From positions 1 through 6,904 of the forward strand of contig JAUVIJ010000106.1 in NCBI GenBank assembly GCA_030592835.1: a stretch of 6,904 bases of DNA, written 5' to 3'. A program made the translations under genes and the position numbers. The notes under the pieces are model-generated. The model was given only the letters and a program-made list of their open reading frames with translations, had not been told where the DNA came from and made no database searches. Below are positions 6,897-6,904 of the stretch, piece by piece; position 1 is the stretch's first letter; each line of letters starts with the position of its first letter. This DNA is from Candidatus Cloacimonadota bacterium (lineage in GTDB: Bacteria; Cloacimonadota; Cloacimonadia; Cloacimonadales; TCS61).

Positions 6897-6904
6897 ATGA
6901 AAGA
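6897..6904 (+). CDS. Start of a divergent gene, cut by the window edge
   Basis: Only ATG AAA GA is visible. The call rests on a strong Shine-Dalgarno AAGGAG five bases before the ATG, at the end of a noncoding AT-rich stretch. The product begins Met-Lys and cannot be identified. It is transcribed away from the minus-strand operon. Confidence 0.65.

Overview
The window is AT-rich bacterial DNA. Four genes lie on the minus strand and fill almost all of it, and one gene starts on the plus strand at the right edge. Shine-Dalgarno-type sites (for example AAGGAG before the plus-strand gene) and a TTGACA-type -35 element suggest ordinary sigma-70-style expression, and argue weakly against Bacteroidota. 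I cannot name the organism. A low-GC Gram-negative-type lineage such as Cloacimonadota would fit the overall style, but that is an impression and not a result.

In the direction of transcription (right to left), a candidate promoter (6700-6731) overlaps a small operator-like repeat cluster (6691-6713). It is followed by a 103-residue single-span membrane protein of unknown function (6340-6651), a complete 1058-residue SNF2-family ATPase with a bacterial-type N-terminal region (3086-6262), a complete YigZ/IMPACT-family protein (2482-3078), and a long protein related to pyruvate phosphate dikinase (PPDK) that runs off the left edge (1-2464, 821 residues seen without a stop). Gaps between the last three genes are 7 and 17 bases, and the gap before the SNF2 gene is 77 bases, so the four probably form one operon. 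At the right edge an ATG with a good ribosome binding site (6897) starts a divergent plus-strand gene, of which only two full codons are visible.

The most unusual content is the PPDK-like protein. It keeps the ATP-grasp and phospho-histidine swivel architecture, including the phosphocarrier histidine (H550). The motif around that histidine is rewritten, two expected ATP-site residues are changed, and an N-terminal extension of about 125 residues is present. After the swivel domain, about 210 residues do not resemble the PEP/pyruvate TIM barrel. The chain therefore looks like a phosphotransfer module that has been given a different job. No functional link between the PPDK-like protein, the SNF2 ATPase and YigZ is established; their clustering is an observation only. 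I see no tRNA, rRNA, CRISPR array, insertion sequence or long repeat. The longest stretch without a gene is 245 bases (6652-6896), which holds the divergent promoter region.
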